Source: an uncultured Paracoccaceae bacterium (GTDB lineage: Bacteria > Pseudomonadota > Alphaproteobacteria > Rhodobacterales > Rhodobacteraceae). Taken from it: a stretch of DNA of 64,000 nt. The stretch is taken from contig CANMAI010000015.1 of assembly GCA_947495795.1 (NCBI GenBank), forward strand, positions 1 to 64,000, read 5' to 3'. The position numbers and the translations under genes are program-made. Below, in pieces: positions 55,669 to 63,323 of the stretch. The notes under the pieces were generated by a model that worked only from the letters and a program-made list of their open reading frames with translations, was not told the DNA's origin and ran no database searches. Position 1 is the first letter of the stretch. Each line of letters starts with the position of its first letter.

Positions 55669-56490
55669 TCAGCGCCGCGCAACAAGCAAATCGCAGGGCG
55701 GGTCGCGCAGAAGCTCTTCCGTGAAACTGCCCAGAAGGGTTGGCGAAAAGGTGGCGCGCCCATGCGCCCCGATGGCCAGAAGATCGGGCTTCACGGCTTC
55801 CATCGCTGCATCCAGCGCGCCGCTCCGGCCAAGCGGCATCGGAACAGGTTCCAGAAACCGCTCTGGCAGATCCTCCTTGGCTCTCCACGCCTCAAGATCC
55901 CGCGCCGCATCATCCAGAAAGGGCTTCAGCTGCGCAGCCGTGCCATGCGGTGCCGAGAGCTTGCGGTAAGGGATATGCACCCCGTGAAACCCATGTATTT
56001 CGGCCTCCGGTGCTACAATCGCGGCCAGCCTGATCACTGCGGCCGAAGCAGGTGAGAGATCAACGCCCGCAAGAACGCGCGCGTAGGGTGCCTCACCCGT
56101 CTCAGCCGCCAGCAACACGGGCTTTGCGCCGCTCTTCACAAGGCGCTCCATCGTTGTGGAGGTGACAAGATCAAGGAAAGGCCGCCGCCGGTGGATGCCG
56201 AGTACAATCAGATCCGCCTCAAGCTCTTCCGCCAATGCGTTCACCCGAAGGATCGGATCCCCGACCACCACACGCACCTCAAAAGGGTGATCAGATACTG
56301 TGGAGCAAAAGGCGCGAACGTTCTTTTCCGTCTTCTCCCGAAGTTCGTCTGCCAGCTCCATCGGCAGGGCATTATCAACCACATTCACCACGTAAAGCCT
56401 GCAACCATGTGCCTCGGCCAGTGCGAACGCACGGCGCACGGCCCTGTCGGATCGGGGGGATAGATCTGTTGCAACAAGCAAGGTTTTCAT
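55669..56490 (-). CDS. Universal stress protein, tandem Usp domains
   Basis: The product has 273 residues, two Usp halves (1-130 and about 137-273). The first keeps LLVATDLSPRSDRAVRRAF and LIVLGIHRRRPF; the second VLAGVDLSPAS and LLAIGAHGRATFSPTLLGS, which has the ATP-binding G-x2-G-x9-G-type loop, more so than the first. It is cytosolic and expected in stress adaptation, but the partner is unknown. Confidence 0.9.
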   Translation of the reverse strand: MKTLLVATDLSPRSDRAVRRAFALAEAHGCRLYVVNVVDNALPMELADELREKTEKNVRAFCSTVSDHPFEVRVVVGDPILRVNALAEELEADLIVLGIHRRRPFLDLVTSTTMERLVKSGAKPVLLAAETGEAPYARVLAGVDLSPASAAVIRLAAIVAPEAEIHGFHGVHIPYRKLSAPHGTAAQLKPFLDDAARDLEAWRAKEDLPERFLEPVPMPLGRSGALDAAMEAVKPDLLAIGAHGRATFSPTLLGSFTEELLRDPPCDLLVARR

Positions 56491-56576
56491 GAACGTCTCC
56501 TCTCCGAAAAGAGGTATTCACGAAGCACGCGCCTTCCAAGGCTCAGCTCATGAAAACAAAAGCTTTTGGCTAAAAA

Positions 56577-57722
56577 TCAGTCCTCCGCAGAGGCCAGATG
56601 GCGTGGGTCGGTTACATCTCCGCCATAAAGCCATGCGAGGCGGGTCAGCAGGCCACCGGGCAAGGCCGCCCGCATCCTGATCGCCATATGAAGCCCCTGT
56701 CGTTTCAGCGAGCGGCGCATGTGATAGACACCGGCATTCGCCGTGGCGGCCGCCTGCACCCGGCTGGCGCGCGGGTGTCGCAAATCCTGATAATGCACCA
56801 GCCCCTGCGGCACCCCGCTTTCGGCAACAGCCTCCGCCAGCACATAAGCATCCTCGATCGCCATCGAAGCGCCCTGCGCCATAAAAGGCAGCATCGGGTG
56901 GCAGGCATCGCCCAGCAGCACCACCTGCTCCCGATGCCAGAGCGGCAGCGGCAGATGCCCGAAAAGGCCCCAGAGATACGTCTCGTCGATCCGAGCCAAT
57001 ACCGCCCTTATCTCCGGGCAGGTATCGCTGAAGGCATCCCGCATCTCCCCCGGATCACCCTTGGTGCTCCAGTCCTCGGCCTGCCAGTCCGACCGCTCCT
57101 GCACAGCCACCACATTCAGCAACGTGCCACCTCGCAGCCTGTACATCACGATATGCCGCCCCGGGCCGAGGCACAGCTGCGTGCGTCCGCGCCACGCTTC
57201 GGGCAGGTCCGCGTCCTCAAGCAATCCACGCCACGCCACCTGCCCCATGAAACGTGGCTCGGACGGGCCAACCACGAATTCCCGCAAGCCAGAGCGGATG
57301 CCATCGGCCCCCACCACGAGATCGGCCTCTGGCGGGCGTTGCACCGATTGCCCCAGCCGGAAAGTAACGCCCGAAGCCTCAGCTGCCCGCACCAGCGCCG
57401 CCAACAGATCCGCGCGGTGGAACTGCCAGTAGGGCGCGCCAAACCGCGCCTCCATCTCTGGGTTCAGCGGTATCGTCGCAATCCTCTGTCCACGGCGATC
57501 ACCCCGCATCTCCACCGCTTCGGGCAGTTCCGCAATCTCCTCCAGTTCATCCAGTTCCAAAGCGCGAAGCACCTTCACCGCATTCGGTGCAAGCTGCAGA
57601 CCTGCCCCGACCTCACCCAAAGCCTCGGCCTTTTCAAAAACCTCGACCGTGAACCCCTTGCGGGCCAGCGCTACCGCTGCTGTCACCCCGCCGATCCCCG
57701 CGCCCACAACCGCGCAGCGCAT
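56577..57722 (-). CDS. FAD-dependent monooxygenase (salicylate hydroxylase type)
   Basis: The product has 381 residues, a group A flavoprotein hydroxylase. VVGAGIGGVTAAVALARKGF is the FAD fold, DLVVGADGIRS the DG motif, and LLGDACHPMLPFMAQGASMAIEDA the GD motif. The substrate is probably an aromatic acid or similar. Its start overlaps the stop of the CoA-transferase gene by one base (TGATG), so the two are co-translated and may act in one degradation pathway. Confidence 0.88.
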   Translation of the reverse strand: MRCAVVGAGIGGVTAAVALARKGFTVEVFEKAEALGEVGAGLQLAPNAVKVLRALELDELEEIAELPEAVEMRGDRRGQRIATIPLNPEMEARFGAPYWQFHRADLLAALVRAAEASGVTFRLGQSVQRPPEADLVVGADGIRSGLREFVVGPSEPRFMGQVAWRGLLEDADLPEAWRGRTQLCLGPGRHIVMYRLRGGTLLNVVAVQERSDWQAEDWSTKGDPGEMRDAFSDTCPEIRAVLARIDETYLWGLFGHLPLPLWHREQVVLLGDACHPMLPFMAQGASMAIEDAYVLAEAVAESGVPQGLVHYQDLRHPRASRVQAAATANAGVYHMRRSLKRQGLHMAIRMRAALPGGLLTRLAWLYGGDVTDPRHLASAED

Positions 57723-58867
57723 CAGCGGGCCGCTCCGAAAGCGCCCGCACCGGCCAGCGCCTCAATGCCCGCAGTGTCATATCCAAGTTCGGCCATAAGC
57801 GCCTCCCGCGCAGAGTCAGGCACCGCAACAGGTGCCGCATGATCCTCGAAATCACCGTTAAACACCGGCGCAGGTCGGGGCTGCGTCAGGCCCTCCCGCT
57901 CCGTGTAGGCAGCACGCGCTGCATTCTGTGGATGGCCCCCAGCCTCCTGGTAGTGCAGCACCGGCACAACGCAGGCGTCACTGCCATCAAAAAGTCCGGC
58001 CCAATCGTCCCGGCTCCGCGTGGCAAAAGCAGCCTCCAGCCGGGCTGACTGCCCGCTGTGCAGTGCCTTGTCATGCTGGCAGCCATACTCCGCCACATCG
58101 ATCTCCAGAAGCCGCAACAATGCTGCATGAAACTGCGGCTCGATGGCTGCTACGGAAACCCAGCCCCCACAGGCCGCTCGGTAGCACCTGTAATAGGGCA
58201 CACCACCATCCAGCATATTCGCCTCCCGCTCAGGGCCCCAGCGCTCCGCCGCATCCCGCGAATGCACAGTGCCCATCATCGTGTTCACGCCATCCACAAT
58301 CGCCGCATCCACCACCCGGCCCCGCCCGGTGCGCTGCGCCTCTATATACCCCGCCAGAAGCCCCATGATAAGAAACATCGAACCGCCGCCGAAATCCCCC
58401 AGCAGATTGAGAGGCGGCATCGGTGGCCCCTCCGCCGGGCCCATCGCAGCCAATGCGCCGGTAAGAGCGATATAATTCAGATCATGCCCCGCCATCCGCG
58501 CATAAGGCCCTGTCTGCCCCCAACCCGTCATGCGGCCATACACGAGCCTCGGGTTCACCGCCGCCACATCTTCAGGCCCCAGCCCCAGCCGCTCCATCAC
58601 GCCCGGTCGGTTCCCCTCGATCAGCATATCCACCCGCCCGGCCAGCTCCAGCGCCAGTCCGCGCCCGGCGGCGCTCTTCAAATCCAGCACGATAGAGCGC
58701 TTGCCCCGCCGCTCCACCGCATGTTCCAGCCCCACACCACCGCGCTGTGGACGATCCACCAGCACAACATCCGCGCCCATGTCCGCCAGCAACTGCCCTG
58801 CAAACGGCCCGGGCCCAAGCGCGCCAAACTCAAGCACCCGCACACCCGTCAAAGGTTTCCCCGCCAT
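57722..58867 (-). CDS. CaiB/BaiF-family CoA transferase
   Basis: The product has 381 residues, a family III CoA transferase or alpha-methylacyl-CoA racemase. Blocks GVRVLEFGALGPGPFAGQLLADMGADVVLVDRP and GRVDMLIEGNRPGVMERLGLG, and the NYIALTGAL region, are typical. GGGAG precedes the ATG at 58867. Fused in operon to the FAD monooxygenase gene, it could activate the hydroxylated acid as a CoA thioester, but this is inference. Confidence 0.9.
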   Translation of the reverse strand: MAGKPLTGVRVLEFGALGPGPFAGQLLADMGADVVLVDRPQRGGVGLEHAVERRGKRSIVLDLKSAAGRGLALELAGRVDMLIEGNRPGVMERLGLGPEDVAAVNPRLVYGRMTGWGQTGPYARMAGHDLNYIALTGALAAMGPAEGPPMPPLNLLGDFGGGSMFLIMGLLAGYIEAQRTGRGRVVDAAIVDGVNTMMGTVHSRDAAERWGPEREANMLDGGVPYYRCYRAACGGWVSVAAIEPQFHAALLRLLEIDVAEYGCQHDKALHSGQSARLEAAFATRSRDDWAGLFDGSDACVVPVLHYQEAGGHPQNAARAAYTEREGLTQPRPAPVFNGDFEDHAAPVAVPDSAREALMAELGYDTAGIEALAGAGAFGAAR

Positions 58868-58950
58868 ACGCACTCCCATAAGCTTCCGGCACAGAAAAGG
58901 GGCCCGAAGGCCCCTCTGCAAGCGAATTCCGCAAGTCGCGAGCGTAAAGC

Positions 58951-59394
58951 TCAGTCGTCGCGATGTACCCGCTCTTTTCTCTCGTGCCGTTCCTGTGCCT
59001 CAAGGCTCAGCGTGGCAATCGGGCGGGCATCCAGCCGCTTCAGGCTGATAGGCTCCCCCGTATCTTCGCAATAGCCGTAAGAGCCTTCCTCGATCCGGCG
59101 CAACGCGCTTTCGATCTTGGAAACCACCTTGCGTTGCCGGTCGCGCGTGCGCAGCTCCAGCGCGCGGTCCGTCTCTTCCGAGGCGCGATCCGTCACGTCG
59201 GGAATGTTCCGCGTGCCTTCCTGCATATCCTCGATGGTGGTCCGGCTCTCCTCCAGAATGGAGGCTTTCCATGTCAGCAGCTTCTGACGAAAGTATTCAA
59301 GCTGCCGCTCGTTCATAAACGGCTCGTCCTCGGCAGGACGGTAATCGGCATCAAAGTTATTCTCTGCTTTCATCGCAGCGTTACCCCTGACCAT
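58951..59394 (-). CDS. dksA: DksA-family RNA polymerase-binding protein, zinc-less
   Basis: The product has 147 residues. The coiled-coil tip reads DVTDRASEETDRALELRTRDRQRK, matching the DxxDxA tip of DksA that enters the RNA polymerase secondary channel. The globular end has only one Cys (YGYCEDTGEPISLKRLDARP, then LSLEAQERHE), where zinc DksA has four, as in the Rhodobacter protein known to act without zinc. A GGGAG ribosome site precedes the ATG. Confidence 0.93.
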   Translation of the reverse strand: MVRGNAAMKAENNFDADYRPAEDEPFMNERQLEYFRQKLLTWKASILEESRTTIEDMQEGTRNIPDVTDRASEETDRALELRTRDRQRKVVSKIESALRRIEEGSYGYCEDTGEPISLKRLDARPIATLSLEAQERHERKERVHRDD

Positions 59395-59566
59395 TTTGTC
59401 TCCCTTTGGGCAAAGCCCCGAGGCCCCAACCCTTCACTGCGCTCCGTCTATCCCCTTTGGATCATCTTGTCACGCCCAAGATCAGGGCAAATCACCCAAT
59501 CGCTATTTGAAACCTCATATCAATGGGCTAGGCATGAAAGCTGGGAATTGAGCAGGACAAACCACC

Positions 59567-60403
59567 ATGAAATTCACCGGAACCGCCGACTATATCGCCA
59601 CGGATGATCTGAAAGTGGCGGTCAATGCCGCAATAACTCTGGAGCGGCCATTGCTGGTAAAGGGCGAGCCCGGCACAGGAAAAACAGAGCTTGCACGGCA
59701 GGTGGCGGGCGCTTTGGGCGTGCCGATTACGGAATGGGCCATCAAATCCACCACCAAGGCGCAGCAGGGCCTCTACGAGTATGATGCCGTCAGCCGCCTG
59801 CGCGACAGCCAGCTCGGCGATCCCCGCGTTAACGATGTTGCGAATTATATTCGTCGCGGCAAGCTGTGGGAGGCGTTCACAGCCCCCGAGCGGCAGGTCC
59901 TGCTGATCGACGAGATCGACAAGGCCGATATCGAGTTTCCCAACGATCTCCTTCAAGAGCTCGACCAGATGGAATTTCATGTCTACGAGACGGGCGAAAG
60001 CGTGAAGGCCATCCACCGCCCCATCGTCATCATTACCTCCAATAACGAGAAAGAGCTGCCGGATGCGTTTCTCCGCCGCTGTTTTTTCCACTATATCAAG
60101 TTCCCCGACGCGGAAACGCTCACACAGATTGTCGATGTCCACTATCCCGGCATCAAGAAATCCCTCGTCTCCACGGCACTTGAGCAGTTCTTTGAGATCC
60201 GCGAGACGCCGGGCCTCAAGAAGAAGCCCAGCACTTCCGAAGTGCTCGATTGGCTCAAGCTCCTCCTCTCGGAGGATCTCGATGCAATGGATCTCAAGCG
60301 CGACGCGAAGGACGCCCTCCCCAAGCTTCACGGCGCATTGCTGAAGAACGAGCAGGATGTCCACCTCTTCGAGCGCCTCGCGTTCATGGCACGGCGCGGG
60401 TGA
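59567..60403 (+). CDS. MoxR-family AAA ATPase
   Basis: The product has 278 residues. Walker A is GEPGTGKTE, Walker B VLLIDEIDKAD and sensor 1 IITSNNEKELPDAFLRR. MoxR ATPases act as chaperones for metal-cofactor or VWA-protein maturation. The usual downstream VWA (CoxE-like) gene is not next; instead the DUF4123 cassette follows, so a partner may lie beyond the window. Confidence 0.94.
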   Translation: MKFTGTADYIATDDLKVAVNAAITLERPLLVKGEPGTGKTELARQVAGALGVPITEWAIKSTTKAQQGLYEYDAVSRLRDSQLGDPRVNDVANYIRRGKLWEAFTAPERQVLLIDEIDKADIEFPNDLLQELDQMEFHVYETGESVKAIHRPIVIITSNNEKELPDAFLRRCFFHYIKFPDAETLTQIVDVHYPGIKKSLVSTALEQFFEIRETPGLKKKPSTSEVLDWLKLLLSEDLDAMDLKRDAKDALPKLHGALLKNEQDVHLFERLAFMARRG

Positions 60404-60432
60404 CATGCCGGCACCGGACGGAGGAGAGGGCA

Positions 60433-61390
60433 ATGCAAACCACCTCAAGCGAGAAACAATAGAGGGCGTAACCCCGCTCGACGATCAGTTCGGCGTGGAG
60501 CCGAAGCAATGCGTGCCGGAAACGCTACAGGCGCCCTTTTCAGCCAACCGGATTCGGATACTCCGCACTACACCTACGCCCTGCTCGATGCGGCCAAGGT
60601 TACGAACCTTCCCGAACTGCTGGCAGGCTCCAAGCTCGAACATCGCTGCCTCTTTCAGAGGGAAGCGTTTGACGGCCTCAAGAACGTCGCCCCGTGAATC
60701 GTCCGGTTGGAGGATCACAACCCCTTCACCCGCAACCTGTTTTCCGCAGACGAGACTATCGCGTGGTTTCTTTGGAACAAGGATCCCGGCATCTACATAC
60801 GGTCAACCCACGCGCTGGAAGACCTCAGGCGCCATTTCAGGAAATTCACCCGCCTGATGGATGATCAGGAGAACTGGTACTATTTCCGCTTCTGGGAAGC
60901 GGTCTATTTCCGCGCCTTTCTGGAAAACACCACCCTGCCCAACCTCCTCCGCTTCTTCGGGCACCGCCAGATCACCAGCTTCCACGTGCCTCTCAAGGGC
61001 AATCTCCACAGCTATCGCCTGAAAGCAGAGGCCCTCGGCGGAGAGCCGCCCAATGCGACAAGCTTCCAGCTTGATCTCCACACCACACTCATCTTCGCAA
61101 AAACGGCGGAAACGGAGTTCTTTCACCGCCTCTATAATGAGATAACCGCCGCCACCCCCATGCCAAGGCCGCAGTTCGACAGCCTGATCGAAACAATAAG
61201 GGGCTTTGGCTTCTCCTCCCGCAGCGTTATATCCGATCTTGCGGAATGGGCCATCGCCCGAGAAACCGGATTGGCAGGAGAACCCTGGGTGGAAGCCTCG
61301 CTTGATCGCAGTAAGTCCATGCCGGAGGCCGTGCGCTTTGCCCGCCTCCGCAACGAAGAGCCGGAGGGTGCGCGCTATGGCGGAAGATGA
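60433..61390 (+). pseudogene. DUF4123 type VI adaptor, broken by two frameshifts and a stop
   Basis: The C-terminal part from 60707 is a clear DUF4123 domain (DPGIYIRSTHALEDLRRHF, WYYFRFWEAVYFRAF). DUF4123 proteins load effectors onto VgrG spikes. Upstream, the coding message continues in pieces: MQTTSSEK from ATG 60433 with a strong GGAGGAG site, then in another frame EGVTPLDDQFGVEPKQ, then in a third YALLDAAKVTNLPELL up to TGA at 60695-60697, which sits where APW-type Trp is expected, then IVRLEDHNPFTRNLF. It looks inactivated. Confidence 0.75.
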
Positions 61391-62198
61391 TGTAGAAGAT
61401 CCTGTCTCCCGCTGCCCTATCGCCTGCGATGCGGTAATCCCGATCGTGTACCCGAACCAGCCGATCGCCGTGCCCTACAAGTCCATCCGAGGTGAGATGA
61501 ACATACTCCAACGCGCCGCTATCGACGAGGTCGAATCCGTCCGCCGCACTTTCACCCGGCCCAACGCTTCTCCGCCGCTCTCAATCCACTCAGCCGACGC
61601 AGACAAGGTGCGGGTTCTCGGTCTCGGCCATGCCGGCGTCGCCTTCTACAATGGAGAGACCGGACAGGTCGCCTACTACGAATACGGTCGCTATGGCGGA
61701 GATTTTGGGGCCGTTCGCCCTGTCTCCATGCCAAACCTCTCCTTCGATGAAGACGACAATCCCGAATCCGGGCCGTTTCAGGCATTGCTGAGCAGCCTCA
61801 CCAAGACGAATGGCGGACCCTACGGGTTTGAGGCAGTCTTCGTGAAACTGCCCATGGGTTCCTACCATGTGATGAAGACCTTCGCCGAAGAGCGTATGGA
61901 GGCCGTTCGCGCACAAACGGCGGCCGAATATGATGTGAAGAGCAATCACTGCTTCACCTTCGCGCTCGAAGTGGCGGCCAGCGCCGGGGTCAGCGCGAAT
62001 GTCTCGGCCGCCGAAGATCTGGAAATGATCCTTGTTTCGGCCATCGGCACGCGGGTAGATCCGCCCGAAGGCAATGCGATAGAACTGCCGTCCCGCCAGA
62101 TGCGCTATCTGCAAACACGCTACACTGCATTAGATGTGACAAGCGGCGGCGCGATATCCGGCGAATTTGCCTTTCCGCCCGGGCCCTATGCAACATGA
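61377..62198 (+). CDS. Candidate type VI effector, permuted NlpC/P60-like cysteine hydrolase
   Basis: The product has 273 residues with no signal peptide. GHAGVAFYNGETGQVAYYEYGRYGG supplies His85, and a later SNHCFTFALEVA supplies Cys192, so His comes before Cys as in the permuted papain-like (LRAT/YiiX) fold. This pair suggests an amidase, peptidase or acyltransferase. Position just after a DUF4123 gene, with a small secreted-type protein overlapping its end, fits a type VI effector. No PAAR or VgrG gene is in the window. It overlaps the DUF4123 stop by 14 bases. Confidence 0.55.
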   Translation: MAEDDVEDPVSRCPIACDAVIPIVYPNQPIAVPYKSIRGEMNILQRAAIDEVESVRRTFTRPNASPPLSIHSADADKVRVLGLGHAGVAFYNGETGQVAYYEYGRYGGDFGAVRPVSMPNLSFDEDDNPESGPFQALLSSLTKTNGGPYGFEAVFVKLPMGSYHVMKTFAEERMEAVRAQTAAEYDVKSNHCFTFALEVAASAGVSANVSAAEDLEMILVSAIGTRVDPPEGNAIELPSRQMRYLQTRYTALDVTSGGAISGEFAFPPGPYAT

Positions 62199-62697
62199 GC
62201 AGCGCCCCCGGCAAAAACGCTTCGCCATTCTGCTTATGCTGGGCACGGCCTTGGCCGCCGGGGTAATCTGGCTCAACACTCAAACCGGAGAAACCGAAAT
62301 GTCTCAAGATTTTGCAAGCGCATCATCCGACGTTGCCCAATACGAGCCATTTCCCGATGAGATCGCAGCGGTCGAGACGGCCTGGGGCGAACCCATCCCT
62401 GACCATCTGGTGCGGATCGGCGGGGTGGATTGGTGGAGCTGGGCATCCGTCCAGAAAATCGTCCAGAACGATCAGATCATCTTCCGGGGTGAGTACCGCG
62501 ATGCCCGCCTGCGCTACAGGGGCGATTTCATCTATCAGCATCCGCAAGGGAACCAGCCGCCAGAGGCCATCTTCGAAAACTACATCATGACCCACATAAG
62601 CGATATCGATCTCGTTTTCGTCAAAAACGACGATATCATCCCGAAAGACAATTTCGTGCTTAAACCCGCAAATCCCGAGGCGGTTGAAAGACGGTAA
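62188..62697 (+). CDS. Candidate immunity protein for the upstream effector
   Basis: The product has 169 residues. A charged start (MQHEQRPRQKRF) and one hydrophobic helix (about 12-28) suggest an inner-membrane anchor with the soluble part in the periplasm. The rest is acidic and Trp/Ile-rich (VDWWSWASVQKIV, DDIIPKDNFVLKPA), with no family known to me. It overlaps the effector end by eleven bases, the usual effector-immunity arrangement. A periplasmic site would suit a wall-targeting effector. Confidence 0.5.
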   Translation: MQHEQRPRQKRFAILLMLGTALAAGVIWLNTQTGETEMSQDFASASSDVAQYEPFPDEIAAVETAWGEPIPDHLVRIGGVDWWSWASVQKIVQNDQIIFRGEYRDARLRYRGDFIYQHPQGNQPPEAIFENYIMTHISDIDLVFVKNDDIIPKDNFVLKPANPEAVERR

Positions 62698-62703
62698 CCT
62701 AAA

Positions 62704-62786
62704 CGTTTCCAAATTGGGCTCAGACAACATGTCTTCAAAAACCGGGGCGCGGCAGGGCTTCAGCGATTCAAGTACTTTTGGAAACG
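62704..62786. repeat. Ten-base inverted repeat flanking a short gene-free stretch
   Basis: CGTTTCCAAA at 62704-62713 is repeated inverted as TTTGGAAACG at 62777-62786, separated by 63 bases without a convincing gene. It could be paired operator half-sites or the edge of an inserted segment just after the cassette. Confidence 0.4.
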
Positions 62787-62873
62787 CTTTAACCTCTCGA
62801 AACCACTATCTTGATATCGCCGTCACCAACAGCGATAAACTGCGCTGGCCGCTTAGCCCTCAGAGGTTCACGA

Positions 62874-63323
62874 ATGCTGAAAATCCGCCCAATCGCATCC
62901 AAGGATGCCGAAAGCTGGTCCGCCCTCTGGCAGCGCTATCTGGAATTCTATGAAACCACACTGCCTCCGGAAATTTACCAAACCACTTTCGCCCGCCTCA
63001 CCGATCCCTCCGTAACCGATTTCGCGGGCCTGATCGCAGAGAAGGACGGCATGCCCATCGGCCTCACACACTACATCACGCACCGCCACGGCTGGCGGCT
63101 GGAAGATGTCGTTTACCTCCAGGATCTCTACGTCTCGCCCGAAACCCGCGGCACAGGCGCAGGCAAAGCGCTGATCGAGGCCGTCTACAACGCCGCCGAT
63201 GCCGCAGGTACACCCAGTGTCTATTGGCTGACACAGGCCGACAATGTGAAGGCCCGCCGCCTTTACGACCATGTGGCGGATGTGACATCGTTCATAAAAT
63301 ATCAGCGGAGGCCGCAGTCCTGA
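62874..63323 (+). CDS. GNAT-family acetyltransferase
   Basis: The product has 149 residues. The acetyl-CoA loop is LYVSPETRGTGAGKALIEAV (R-x-x-G-x-G/A), with the N-terminal LKIRPIASKDAESWSALW and QADNVKARRLYDHV as other motifs. The acceptor is unknown. GAGG before the ATG. Its stop overlaps the following gene as CTGA. Confidence 0.92.
   Translation: MLKIRPIASKDAESWSALWQRYLEFYETTLPPEIYQTTFARLTDPSVTDFAGLIAEKDGMPIGLTHYITHRHGWRLEDVVYLQDLYVSPETRGTGAGKALIEAVYNAADAAGTPSVYWLTQADNVKARRLYDHVADVTSFIKYQRRPQS

Noticed and set aside
60433-61390. Stop-codon reassignment (TGA read as Trp) as the explanation for the TGA codons.
   Set aside because: Many other genes in the window end in TGA, and the DUF4123 gene also has frameshifts, so decay or sequencing error is simpler.
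62684-62953. An 89-residue frame across the inverted repeat before the GNAT gene.
   Set aside because: No ribosome site, no domain, and it overlaps the better-supported GNAT start.
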